Shown: one piece after another, positions 36,646-44,715 of the stretch
Numbering within the stretch: position 1 is the first letter of the stretch
Layout of the letters: every line of letters begins with the position of its first letter
Assembly: GCF_003315485.1 (NCBI RefSeq)
Contig: NZ_QNSE01000012.1
Location: 112,603-176,602 of the forward strand
Direction of reading: 5' to 3'
DNA: 64,000 nucleotides
Origin: Marinomonas rhizomae
GTDB lineage: Bacteria; Pseudomonadota; Gammaproteobacteria; Pseudomonadales; Marinomonadaceae
Translations under genes and position numbers: made by a program
Notes under the pieces: generated by a model
Database searches by the model: none
What the model was told of the DNA's origin: nothing
Seen by the model: the letters and a program-made list of their open reading frames with translations, nothing else

Positions 36646-36677
36646 AAATTATTATTGTCATATGGCAATAATAATTT
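36646..36677. promoter_or_regulatory. Operator-like palindrome between adhC and LysR
   Basis: AAATTATTATTG and CAATAATAATTT are perfect 12-bp arms around TCATATGG, midway between the divergent adhC and LysR genes. Size and placement suit a LysR-type recognition site, although the AT-only core could also act in other ways. Confidence 0.6.
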
Positions 36678-36737
36678 CAAAATACCGTCAAATAGTTATA
36701 ATATAACACTCTATCAGGGTCAATTTAGGGCACCATA

Positions 36738-37643
36738 ATGAAAAATTGGGAAGCAATGGAAGCCTTTGTGGAGGTGGTTCGACAAGGCAGTTTTTCGGCT
36801 GCGGCAATCAAGTTAAGTGTCTCGGCTTCTCATATCAGTCGTTTAGTAACGCAACTGGAATCTGAGCTTGGCAGTACTCTCTTGTTCCGCACCACCAGAC
36901 GCATTCGCTTAAGTGAAGCGGGTGAACTGTATTATCAGCATTGTCGTGGTTTGCCAGCGGCTCTAAGCAGTGCTGAAGAAGTCATTTCGTCACTGAATCA
37001 AGCCCCCATTGGGGCCTTTAAAATGACCTGTGCGACCACCTTTGGTGAGCGATACATCGCACCGGTCATGAACGACTTTTTAACCACTCACCCTAAAATC
37101 GAACTGGACCTACACCTTACTAATCGTGCTGTGGATCTGATCGAAGAAAATTACGACTTAGCGATTCGTATGGGCGCGATGAAGGACTCCAGTCTGTTGT
37201 CTCGACGTCTCTGTGATCGCAAAGAATTCCTCTGCGCTTCAAGAGAATACATTGATCAATTCGGTATGCCGCACACCTTGTCTGAACTCAGCAAACATAA
37301 GTGTTTGATTGGATCAAAAAGTCATTGGCTATTCCAACAAAATGGCCAACGCAAAGAAGTCAAAGTCAGTAGTCAATGGCGTAGTAATTCAGGTTTAGCT
37401 TTATTGGATGCAGTCAAAAAAGGCTTAGGAATCGCCCAGTTACCCGATTATTACGTACAAGAAGAATTCGACTCTGGTCGCCTCGTGCCATTATTATCGC
37501 AATATCAGTACCCTTACAGCGGCGTTTGGCTGGTATATCCGAAAGTTCACCACCCTTCTCCAAAGCTAAAAGCCATTTGCGATTATCTAATTGACTGTTT
37601 TCAAGATAACGCCCCATTTCAACCAACACAGGCCTATGATTAA
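36738..37643 (+). CDS. LysR-family regulator, probable control of formaldehyde genes
   Basis: An N-terminal winged helix-turn-helix (VEVVRQGSFSAAAIKLSVSA and LFRTTRRIRLSEAG) is followed by a substrate-binding domain (~90-300) of the CrgA-like subgroup. Divergence from adhC-fghA, with a palindrome between them, argues for control of that operon. AGGG lies ten bases before the ATG. The effector is unknown. Confidence 0.93.
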   Translation: MKNWEAMEAFVEVVRQGSFSAAAIKLSVSASHISRLVTQLESELGSTLLFRTTRRIRLSEAGELYYQHCRGLPAALSSAEEVISSLNQAPIGAFKMTCATTFGERYIAPVMNDFLTTHPKIELDLHLTNRAVDLIEENYDLAIRMGAMKDSSLLSRRLCDRKEFLCASREYIDQFGMPHTLSELSKHKCLIGSKSHWLFQQNGQRKEVKVSSQWRSNSGLALLDAVKKGLGIAQLPDYYVQEEFDSGRLVPLLSQYQYPYSGVWLVYPKVHHPSPKLKAICDYLIDCFQDNAPFQPTQAYD

Positions 37644-37672
37644 ATAGCCGCTCCATTGTCTGGGAATACGTT

Positions 37673-37936
37673 ATGTTTGCACAAGAAGATCTAATCCAAG
37701 TGGCTCGCCAAACCATGCCGTTTGGCAAATATCAGGGGCGTACGCTGATTGACTTACCCGAAGCCTATCTGTTGTGGTTTGCTCATGAAGGCTGGCCAAA
37801 TGGCAATTTAGGAAAGTGGTTACAGCTGGTATTGGAGATCAAAATTAACGGGTTAGAAAAGTTGGTTGATCCTTTGCGTAAACCGACCGAGAAAAAGCCC
37901 GACGAACCTAAAGTTCGCATTCGCTTTGATGATTAA
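37673..37936 (+). CDS. DUF3820 family protein
   Basis: An 87-residue protein with the family sequence MPFGKYQGRTLIDLPEAYLL and WFAHEGWPNGNLGKWLQ. DUF3820 proteins are sometimes labelled quorum-sensing-regulated virulence factors; no biochemical role is established. A charged C-terminal tail (EKKPDEPKV) follows. It lies 29 bp after LysR and its stop overlaps the converging GNAT gene by four bases. Confidence 0.88.
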   Translation: MFAQEDLIQVARQTMPFGKYQGRTLIDLPEAYLLWFAHEGWPNGNLGKWLQLVLEIKINGLEKLVDPLRKPTEKKPDEPKVRIRFDD

Positions 37937-38391
37937 TCAGTTATAGAAAACATAGTGGGGTAAACATAAAACAATACGCCATTTTCTTGTTTGTCTAAGA
38001 CAAAACCCACACGCTCTGCGACTTTGATAGACGCAATATTATCAGGCTTAACCTGCGCCACTAACGGTTCATCAAGACAACGCACCAAGTTGGCCAGCAT
38101 TTGATACGCTATGCCTTTTCCTCGTGCTTCTGGTGCGACGGTCCAAGATAGCTCCCACGCGTTTTCTAATCTGTCTGCTCGACACGTTGCAACTGCTATA
38201 CCATCAACTTCGGCGATCCATAACAGCCGCTGATCCGATTTGAGCGAGTTACTCAACCATTTAATATGAGCTTCTAAACTAATGATATCTTGATTATGAG
38301 ACGCTTCACGAGTAACTGTATCATTACGCCATGCAAGCAAACATTCGGCATCTGTTATTTGTACGGGACGTAAAAGAAACGGAATCGCCAT
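37933..38391 (-). CDS. GNAT-family N-acetyltransferase
   Basis: The acetyl-CoA loop is seen at EARGKGIAYQML (residues ~90-101, an R/Q-x-x-G-x-G/A pattern), with WTVAPEARG as the preceding beta-4 strand and IKVAERVGFVLDK as the late helix and strand. The substrate is not evident; the organisation resembles acetyltransferases of the RimJ/RimL sort. AGGA is about 12 bases before the ATG. It is a single gene converging on DUF3820. Confidence 0.9.
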   Translation of the reverse strand: MAIPFLLRPVQITDAECLLAWRNDTVTREASHNQDIISLEAHIKWLSNSLKSDQRLLWIAEVDGIAVATCRADRLENAWELSWTVAPEARGKGIAYQMLANLVRCLDEPLVAQVKPDNIASIKVAERVGFVLDKQENGVLFYVYPTMFSITD

Positions 38392-38533
38392 ACTGCTTTT
38401 GCTTCCTATCCTGATCCTATGAGAGTCTCAGTATACACGTTTGCCCTATTTCACCAGAACAATAAATTAAGGTATAAAACTTGCTTGATTTTATCCTTCT
38501 CTCTACCAGCATTACCTAAGGAAAACACATTAA

Positions 38534-38989
38534 ATGGACATTAGAATAGACGATTTATCTGGCCCAGAAGTTAAACAAATACTCACTGAACACCTTGAAG
38601 ACATGTTTGCAACCTCACCACCTGAATGCGTTTTCGCATTAGATTTAGAAGGGTTAAGAAAACCAAACATTACCTTCTGGACAATTTGGGAAGACAAGCA
38701 GCTACTTGGTTGTGGCGCACTGAAAACACTAGACGAGGCGCATGGTGAAATCAAATCCATGCGTACCACCAGCGCGGCACGCAACAAAGGCGTTGCTTCT
38801 ACCCTACTTCGTCATATTCTCGATACTGCAAAACAAAAAGGGCTCAATAAAATCAGCCTAGAAACTGGGTCACAAGACTTCTTTGCGCCAGCAAGAAAAC
38901 TTTACGCCAAGCATGACTTTACTGAATGTGGGCCATTCTCGGACTACAAACTTGACCCTTACAGTATATTTATGAGCAGAGGCCTTTAA
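38534..38989 (+). CDS. GNAT-family N-acetyltransferase
   Basis: This 151-residue enzyme shows EIKSMRTTSAARNKGVASTL (beta-4 plus the acetyl-CoA loop RNKGVAS) and LETGSQDFFAPARKLYAKHDF, a pattern common to YtmI/PaiA-like small GNATs. AAGGA lies 12 bases before the ATG, a rather long gap. The Asp/Glu racemase gene follows 104 bp later on the same strand. The substrate is unknown. Confidence 0.9.
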   Translation: MDIRIDDLSGPEVKQILTEHLEDMFATSPPECVFALDLEGLRKPNITFWTIWEDKQLLGCGALKTLDEAHGEIKSMRTTSAARNKGVASTLLRHILDTAKQKGLNKISLETGSQDFFAPARKLYAKHDFTECGPFSDYKLDPYSIFMSRGL

Positions 38990-39093
38990 TTTCCTTACAG
39001 TCCGCCTCATTTAATTTGCCATCTGTACATTACGGCGACTTATTAACAGAGTTAAACTTTATCGATCCGTTGCAAAAACCAAAGGGCACAGGT

Positions 39094-39786
39094 ATGAAAA
39101 CGATCGGCATTATTGGTGGTATGAGCTGGGAATCATCCGCACTGTATTACAAAAACGTCAACGAGCTAATCAGACAAAAGCTAGGCGGGCTGCATTCAGC
39201 TAAAATCATCTTATCCAGTATCAACTTTGCCGAAATTGAACGATTACAACATCAAGGCGACTGGCTGCAGCTAGGAGAGATTCTTGCCACTGAAGCCAAG
39301 CGTTTAGAACATGCTAAGGCAGACTTCATTCTTATCGCAACAAACACCATGCACAAGGTGGCGAGTGTAGTTCAAAATGCGGTAAAAATTCCTCTACTGC
39401 ATATTGCCGATGCAACAGCCGAAGAACTCATTAAACAAAAGCACCAAAAAATTGGCTTTATCGGAACTCGTTATTCAATGGAGGAAGACTTTTATATTAA
39501 GCGATTAGAAGAGCAATATGGTTTAGAGGTAATCACGCCATCGAAGCAAGACAGGGACGACATACACAGAATTATTTACAAAGAGTTATGCCTTGGGAAA
39601 ATTCTTCCTGAATCAAGACAGGTCTATATTGATATTGTAAATCGTTTACAAGCCAGCGGGGCACAAGCGGTTATCGAAGGTTGCACGGAAATCACTTTAT
39701 TATTAAAGCAAGAACACGTCACTGTGCCTTTGTTTGACACCACATACATTCATGCTAAAGCCGCTGTGGATAAGGCATTAAAATAA
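39094..39786 (+). CDS. Aspartate/glutamate racemase family protein
   Basis: The start at 39094 is the natural one (MKTIGIIGGMSWESSALYYK); the frame extends upstream to 39016 without conserved sequence. Members are cofactor-free racemases that use two cysteines. Here the second appears in IEGCTEITLLL, but the first position is ATNTMHKV with Thr instead of Cys, as in the YgeA-like subgroup. Broad-specificity or very weak racemase activity is thus likely. AGG precedes the start. A strong hairpin follows. Confidence 0.88.
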   Translation: MKTIGIIGGMSWESSALYYKNVNELIRQKLGGLHSAKIILSSINFAEIERLQHQGDWLQLGEILATEAKRLEHAKADFILIATNTMHKVASVVQNAVKIPLLHIADATAEELIKQKHQKIGFIGTRYSMEEDFYIKRLEEQYGLEVITPSKQDRDDIHRIIYKELCLGKILPESRQVYIDIVNRLQASGAQAVIEGCTEITLLLKQEHVTVPLFDTTYIHAKAAVDKALK

Positions 39787-39798
39787 ATAATTAAGCAT

Positions 39799-39829
39799 AA
39801 AAAAAGCCAGCGCGAACGCTGGCCCGGGT
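39799..39829. terminator. Bidirectional terminator between racemase and fumC
   Basis: GCCAGCG and CGCTGGC form a seven-bp GC-rich stem around CGAA. On the minus strand it is followed by TTTTTTTATGC (end of fumC); on the plus strand by CCGGGTTTTC (weaker). Confidence 0.85.
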
Positions 39830-39866
39830 TTTCTATATTTGGAAAGGGAACAACCAAATAAAGAAA

Positions 39867-41258
39867 CTACAGCCCACCATGAGTTAACTTGGCAGGATCG
39901 AGTAAGGAGAGCAATTCGTCTCGGCTTAACTCTGTTTCTTCTTTTGCAACATCCACCACTGGCCGCCCCTCTTTATAGGCTTTTTTCGCGATTTCCGCTG
40001 CTTTTCCATAACCTATAATTGGGTTTAGCGCAGTCACCAAAATAGGATTACGATGCAATGCTTCATTCAATTTATCTTCATTGACCGTTAGCGTGGCGAT
40101 GGCGTTATCTGCCAATAGCTGCCCGCTGTTTGCCAATAGTTTGATGCTGTTTAATAAGTTCTTAGCAATCATTGGCAGCATGACATTCAGTTCAAAGTTC
40201 CCTGACTGCCCTCCAATGGTAATCGCGGCATCGTTACCAATAACTTGTGCGGCAACCATGGCCGTGGCTTCTGGAATCACTGGGTTCACTTTACCCGGCA
40301 TGATAGACGAGCCTGGCTGCAAAGCTTGTAGAGAAATTTCACCCAGACCAGCCAATGGGCCAGAGTTCATCCAACGAAGATCGTTGGCAATTTTCATATA
40401 GGTCACGGCAACTGCTTTTAACTGACCAGATAAAGCAACAGCGGTATCCTGAGAACCAATCAAAGCAAAGAAATTCTTTCCCTTGCTGAAAGTAACATTG
40501 GTTAGATTAGACAACTCTTTGGCAAATAGTTCAGCAAATTCTGGGTGCGCATTAATACCAGTACCAACAGCTGTTCCACCTTGGGCAAGCTGAGTAGTTT
40601 TGCTTTCAAGGTAAGTAAGGTTATCAATATTGTCTTGCAGTTGTGCAGCCCAAGCATGAAAAGTCTGATCTAATCGAACTGGCATGGCATCCATTAAATG
40701 TGTTCGACCTGTTTTAGTATATCCCGCAAGTGCAGTGCCTTTTTCAACTATGGTGTCTTTTAGATGAACCAATGCAGGTAAAAGGTGACCTGTCAATTCT
40801 AACGTGGCACTGACATGAATAGCACTCGGAATAACGTCATTACTACTTTGACCATAGTTCACATGATCGTTCGGATTAACCACTGAACCATTTGCTTCAG
40901 AACAATAGTACGCGTTCGCTAATGTGGCAATCACTTCATTAGCATTCATATTCGAGCTAGTGCCTGAACCTGTTTGGAAAACATCCACAGGAAAATGCTG
41001 CATCAGGTCATCGGCTGCTAACAGTTCTTCGCACGCATTTTGAATCGCCTTAGACATCTCAGGCGTTAAGCATTCAAGGGATTCATTGGCGCGTGCAGCT
41101 GCGGCTTTTATTAGAATAAGAGAGCGAATAAAAGCTTCCGGAAGTGGCTCATCGCTAATTGGAAAGTTGTTAATGGCTCTTTGTGTTTGAGCACCATAAA
41201 GTGCATTTTCAGGAACGTCTAACTCACCCATGCTGTCTTTTTCAATACGCATTTTCAT
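39867..41258 (-). CDS. fumC: Class II fumarate hydratase
   Basis: FumC hydrates fumarate to L-malate without an iron-sulfur cluster, so it works when iron is short or oxidants are present. The signature GSSIMPGKVNP (~318-328), the active-site region GSGTSSNMNANEV and TGRTHLMDAMPV are present, and 463 residues is normal. It follows fagA by 15 bp and shares its control region with Fur and FNR-type boxes. A second ATG two codons in is an alternative start. Confidence 0.97.
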   Translation of the reverse strand: MKMRIEKDSMGELDVPENALYGAQTQRAINNFPISDEPLPEAFIRSLILIKAAAARANESLECLTPEMSKAIQNACEELLAADDLMQHFPVDVFQTGSGTSSNMNANEVIATLANAYYCSEANGSVVNPNDHVNYGQSSNDVIPSAIHVSATLELTGHLLPALVHLKDTIVEKGTALAGYTKTGRTHLMDAMPVRLDQTFHAWAAQLQDNIDNLTYLESKTTQLAQGGTAVGTGINAHPEFAELFAKELSNLTNVTFSKGKNFFALIGSQDTAVALSGQLKAVAVTYMKIANDLRWMNSGPLAGLGEISLQALQPGSSIMPGKVNPVIPEATAMVAAQVIGNDAAITIGGQSGNFELNVMLPMIAKNLLNSIKLLANSGQLLADNAIATLTVNEDKLNEALHRNPILVTALNPIIGYGKAAEIAKKAYKEGRPVVDVAKEETELSRDELLSLLDPAKLTHGGL

Positions 41259-41273
41259 TAGTAAATGATGTCC

Positions 41274-41630
41274 TTATTGTTCGAAGGAAGAAATAAAGTA
41301 ATGGCTCAAAATCCGTAAATTATGCTCCATTTTGAAATAGTTCTTGGCATCTTGATAAGTAACAATTAGATGCTTTAGATTCGACAAGGGTAAATACACC
41401 TTGTCTAAACAAGTCTGACGCCAATGCGGTGCAACACTGGTATCACAAACTGTATCAAGCAAAACATTGAACACTCTTTGATGCAGCAATGTTGCATCGG
41501 TAATGTTCAGTCGTTCAGCATACTCTTCTGTTAAGTTCAAATAATGATAGAGCACTTCCGGGGAATCTGCACACTGCCCGCCCTGAATGGTCTGCTCAAG
41601 CACTGAAAATGGTACTAAATAATGACTCAT
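41274..41630 (-). CDS. fagA: FagA-like protein, iron-regulated fumC partner
   Basis: A 118-residue cytoplasmic protein (YLVPFSVLEQTIQGGQCAD at its N-terminus) placed directly upstream of fumC behind Fur boxes. This is the gene order of the Pseudomonas fagA-fumC-orfX-sodA operon and the length fits FagA. Its biochemical role is unknown. The ATG at 41630 follows AGAGG by eight bases; the longer frame from 41663 would begin inside the Fur region. No sodA follows here. Confidence 0.75.
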   Translation of the reverse strand: MSHYLVPFSVLEQTIQGGQCADSPEVLYHYLNLTEEYAERLNITDATLLHQRVFNVLLDTVCDTSVAPHWRQTCLDKVYLPLSNLKHLIVTYQDAKNYFKMEHNLRILSHYFISSFEQ

Positions 41631-41665
41631 CGCTTCGCCCTCTGAAAACACACAACACGACATAA

Positions 41666-41684
41666 ATGATAACTATTATCAATA
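41666..41684 (-). promoter_or_regulatory. Fur box 1 upstream of fagA-fumC
   Basis: The sequence ATGATAACTATTATCAATA contains a TGATAA/TTATCA inverted repeat as in the Fur consensus (GATAATGATAATCATTATC). It lies 36-54 bp before the chosen fagA start, where a bound repressor would block the promoter. Confidence 0.75.
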
Positions 41685-41716
41685 ATGTGCATGAAGGCGA
41701 GATCTGTCAAGCAGTT

Positions 41717-41735
41717 GATAACGATTCTTATTAAA
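41717..41735 (-). promoter_or_regulatory. Fur box 2 upstream of fagA-fumC
   Basis: GATAACGATTCTTATTA shares most positions with the Fur consensus and lies about 50 bp (five turns) upstream of box 1. Tandem boxes are common at strongly iron-controlled promoters. The match is weaker than box 1. Confidence 0.5.
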
Positions 41736-41757
41736 TTTTAATATTTTCTGCGCTTAA

Positions 41758-41771
41758 TTGATCAAAATCAA
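41758..41771. promoter_or_regulatory. Exact FNR/Anr box upstream of fagA-fumC
   Basis: TTGATCAAAATCAA matches TTGAT-N4-ATCAA at every position. It is upstream of both Fur boxes in the 176-bp space between the slyD terminator and fagA, so fumC may be oxygen-controlled as well as iron-controlled. Confidence 0.65.
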
Positions 41772-41806
41772 CCAATGGCTGATCCTAAACAAAAGACCAG
41801 AAACAC

Positions 41807-41843
41807 AAAAGCCCCTGCTATGTTATTCATAACAGGGGCTTTG
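41807..41843 (-). terminator. Intrinsic terminator downstream of slyD
   Basis: Arms AAAGCCCCTG and CAGGGGCTTT, extended by TATG/CATA, form a long stem. On the minus strand it follows the slyD stop by 31 bp and ends in CTTTTGTGTTT. Confidence 0.82.
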
Positions 41844-41873
41844 TAAAAAACCAGTACCTAGAGAGCTTCGCTC

Positions 41874-42353
41874 TTAATGATGATGACCACCAACACCGTG
41901 AGCATGACCATGAGAGATTTCATCATTCGTTGCTTCACGCGTGTCGATGATTTGAATATTAAAAGTCAGATCTTTACCAGACAATGGGTGATTCAAATCA
42001 ACAGTAGCGTGTTTCAAACCTGCTTTTACCACAGTAACCTGACGCATACCTTTATCGGTTTGCACCATAGCAACCATGCCTGCTTTCCAGCGTTTTGCAC
42101 CTTGTAAGTGTTTTACTGGCACTTGTTGCTGACGATCTTCATGACGCTCTCCATATGCATCCGCGCAAGCAACAGTCACCTCAAATTCGTCACCAACTTC
42201 TTTTCCTTCCATGGCTTTTTCAAGTCCTGGAATAACATTGCCATGACCATGTAAATACGCCGCTGGATCTTTACCCGTAGAAGTTTCGATCAACTCTTCG
42301 CCATGACGCAAAGTATAGTGAAATTGAACGACTTGATTGTCTGCAATCGACAT
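41874..42353 (-). CDS. slyD: FKBP-type peptidyl-prolyl isomerase, SlyD-like
   Basis: The FKBP half (YLHGHGNVIPGLEKAMEGKE and the C-terminal LTFNIQIIDTREA) is interrupted by the insert-in-flap chaperone domain (~70-130), as in SlyD. The tail is His-rich (HGHAHGVGGHHH), which binds nickel in E. coli SlyD but is much shorter here. It should speed proline isomerisation and assist nickel delivery. AGGA lies seven bases before the ATG. Confidence 0.95.
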   Translation of the reverse strand: MSIADNQVVQFHYTLRHGEELIETSTGKDPAAYLHGHGNVIPGLEKAMEGKEVGDEFEVTVACADAYGERHEDRQQQVPVKHLQGAKRWKAGMVAMVQTDKGMRQVTVVKAGLKHATVDLNHPLSGKDLTFNIQIIDTREATNDEISHGHAHGVGGHHH

Positions 42354-42460
42354 GCTGTTTCCTCATTTATAATTCAATAATTAAGCGTTAGAGCTTATTG
42401 TAGCTGGATAGTATCGGGGCATTATAGAGGCTATGTCGAAACATACCTAGACCCACTTTT

Positions 42461-43051
42461 CTAAAAAAGAGAAAGCTCTAAGGAGTCTTCTTTAATAATA
42501 ATATCTTTCACTAAAGAGGCTGCTGTCTTTTCGAACGGGGAATGATCCAGTACATATACTGGATGTTTATCGAAATACTGTACCAAGGCCTTTTCAAAGT
42601 CATCATGCAAAGACCCCAAAGTAGATCGCAGTATTTTATCGTTGAAGCTTGAACCTTCCACCTCAATTTTAGTTATTTTTGGCGCCACCAAATATAGACG
42701 GTCTTCTTCAATTCGCACACCAGACTCAAAAGAAGGGTTAACTTTCGTTGTAAGTGAAAACTGCTGACCAAATGCCGTCAAAGTACCCGTCATTTTACTA
42801 ATCAAATCAACCAACACTAAACCGCCGTCGCGTACGGTAAAATCAATATGAGCAGATGTCACCACGAGATCCAAATTAAGCGTATTTTTATCTACAGTCA
42901 GCTGTATTTGATTCTGTTGCGGCTGAGACAAGTGTTTAGCCACTTCTTTATTTACATCATCTTCACTCACACGAAAACTGTTACACCCTGCCAAAAGTAC
43001 AGAGATGGACACTAATAAAAGTGCTGAAAGAACACGAATATAGCTAATCAT
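42461..43051 (-). CDS. DUF1439 lipoprotein
   Basis: A lipoprotein signal with lipobox LLAGC (Cys ~23) precedes a periplasmic domain (~30-190) of the DUF1439/YceB type: NSFRVSEDDVNKEVAKHL, then beta-rich segments around HIDFTVRDGGLVLV. It is likely outer-membrane anchored and may bind lipid through a tubular fold, as inferred for YceB. Its start sits inside the end of the mechanosensitive channel gene with AAGGAG there, so the two are co-translated. Confidence 0.9.
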   Translation of the reverse strand: MISYIRVLSALLLVSISVLLAGCNSFRVSEDDVNKEVAKHLSQPQQNQIQLTVDKNTLNLDLVVTSAHIDFTVRDGGLVLVDLISKMTGTLTAFGQQFSLTTKVNPSFESGVRIEEDRLYLVAPKITKIEVEGSSFNDKILRSTLGSLHDDFEKALVQYFDKHPVYVLDHSPFEKTAASLVKDIIIKEDSLELSLF

Positions 43052-43919
43052 TGAGCTCTCCTTTCATGATGCTCAAGTCACGCCTTTCATACCAAAATCG
43101 CATAAAATCTTCTGTTACTTTTTGCTCTATTTCCACTGCTTCATCAGTTGGGCAAAACAGTGAAACTGTAAAAACATTATACCCTTCTGCTGTGGTAGTG
43201 ATTCGAACCCGCGGCTCTGGACCTGATATTTTAATATCCAAGCGCTTTTCTATAAGGCTGTTATAGCGAATCGCTACATCGTGAAAATGCTCACTGTATT
43301 CTCGAATATTATTCAAAATATGTTCTTTTATAGAAAAAAGGTTCACATCATCAGTGCCACGAGAAATAGAGAAAGTGTGCGTCACATAGCGGCGCATGTA
43401 ATTCAGATTTTGTACAGTGTGCAGTAGCAAAACGCTATTAGGAACCACTGTAGTACGGCCAGTATATGTGTAACTTCCACCTTTTAGATCGACCTCAAAC
43501 AAAGTCGTTGAGAGCCAATCACTGTCAGTAACTTCCCCTTCATAATTGGCAATACGTATCCAGTCTCCAACTTGATACGGTCTGGTACTAGCACGATAAA
43601 AAGCCCCGACTATACAAGCAATAAACTCTTTTGTAGCGATAACTAAAGCCACCATAAAAGCAGCAATCGAAATCGCGATATTCTGGAGTTCCGATGACCA
43701 AACGAGAACCAGACCGACAACTAAAAGTAAATTGAATATATTGTCGACAGCATTAATTCTTTGACGCTTTTTATCGTGTTCAATCTTTTGGTTAAGCCGA
43801 ATAGCACGCTTAGTGTAACGTCGAACAATGTAAGACAATAAAATCCAAGCGACTGTTAAAACAATCTCAACATGATCCATCAGAATGGAAAAGTCCAATT
43901 GGGAAAAATCAACAGGCAT
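43044..43919 (-). CDS. MscS-family mechanosensitive channel
   Basis: Three N-terminal helices (about 15-35, 53-75, 80-110) include the pore helix (AAFMVALVIATKEFIACIVGAF). The beta domain follows, with RPYQVGDWIRIANYEGEVTD and a C-terminal alpha/beta part. The 291-residue size fits minimal MscS proteins, which release solutes when the membrane is stretched. It overlaps the DUF1439 lipoprotein gene by eight bases. The pore helix lacks the Ala/Gly ladder of E. coli MscS, so conductance may differ. Confidence 0.9.
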   Translation of the reverse strand: MPVDFSQLDFSILMDHVEIVLTVAWILLSYIVRRYTKRAIRLNQKIEHDKKRQRINAVDNIFNLLLVVGLVLVWSSELQNIAISIAAFMVALVIATKEFIACIVGAFYRASTRPYQVGDWIRIANYEGEVTDSDWLSTTLFEVDLKGGSYTYTGRTTVVPNSVLLLHTVQNLNYMRRYVTHTFSISRGTDDVNLFSIKEHILNNIREYSEHFHDVAIRYNSLIEKRLDIKISGPEPRVRITTTAEGYNVFTVSLFCPTDEAVEIEQKVTEDFMRFWYERRDLSIMKGELND

Positions 43920-44006
43920 AAAAGTGTTTCCTTTATTAAGCCCGTTACTTTAACAATCATTATTAGGATCAACAAACAAAAGCACTAGACAAGAGGAGAA
44001 AAATAA

Positions 44007-44022
44007 CTGTATATTTATACAG
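44007..44022 (+). promoter_or_regulatory. LexA (SOS) box of yebG
   Basis: CTGTATATTTATACAG matches CTGT-N8-ACAG perfectly and the AT-alternating centre is typical; the flanks (AA...TA) also fit the 20-bp consensus. It ends 22 bp before the yebG start, so LexA would cover the promoter. Confidence 0.93.
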
Positions 44023-44044
44023 TATTATTTTCACGAGGTGGATT

Positions 44045-44470
44045 ATGCCTGTAATTATTAAATATGTTGTAGAACGCGATGGAATTGAAAAAATGACGTT
44101 TACTTCAAAAGCGGAAGCCGATGCGTACGACAAATTGTTGGATACTGCCGAAGCGCTGTATGAGGTTTTAGATCAAAGTGATCTAGCTGGAGACCATAGC
44201 CAGAAAGAAGCGCTCTCCATGTACCTTGCACAGAACAAAGAGTCTATTTTAGAAATTTTTAGCAATAAAAAGAAACAGTCTCAGAAAACTAAAAAGTCGA
44301 ATAAAGCATCCGATTCACAACTTGATCTAGCAGAAACAGAACAACCAAAAAAAGCGCTTGAGGATCTAGTAATAGAACCTGACGAAGATGCTGTATATGG
44401 TGACGAAGAAGAAAGTACCCTCGTATTTGATGAGGAGTTAGCTGACTACCGTGAAAATGATGCCGCATAA
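44045..44470 (+). CDS. yebG: YebG family SOS-inducible protein
   Basis: The N-terminus matches YebG closely: KYVVERDGIEKMTFTSKAEA then DAYDKLLDTAEALYE, and QKEALSMYLAQNK. YebG is a small SOS protein of unknown biochemical function. The C-terminal ~60 residues are a long acidic, disordered tail (EPDEDAVYGDEEEST), longer than in E. coli. GAGGTGG precedes the ATG and a LexA box lies in the promoter. Confidence 0.96.
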   Translation: MPVIIKYVVERDGIEKMTFTSKAEADAYDKLLDTAEALYEVLDQSDLAGDHSQKEALSMYLAQNKESILEIFSNKKKQSQKTKKSNKASDSQLDLAETEQPKKALEDLVIEPDEDAVYGDEEESTLVFDEELADYRENDAA

Positions 44471-44715
44471 TGTGGCATCAAAAAAACAAATTTCCTATAA
44501 AACATGTATAAAAATCAGAAAAGACAATACATTCAATCAAAATAACAAAATATAGGAATAATCAACGCAAAAAACACCAAAAAAATACACTACATAAATA
44601 CAGAAAAGCATTATTTTCTATCTATAAAACCCCCATATGAGTGTTCACATTTAATGACACTTAGCAAATAATAAGCAAACAATCGTTTAATACTTTGCAG
44701 ACGGGAATAAAATAG

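Noticed and set aside
38534..39786. GNAT plus Asp/Glu racemase as a toxin or D-amino-acid operon
   Set aside because: The 104-bp gap with possible promoter elements and the lack of shared functional motifs do not support an operon beyond neighbourhood.
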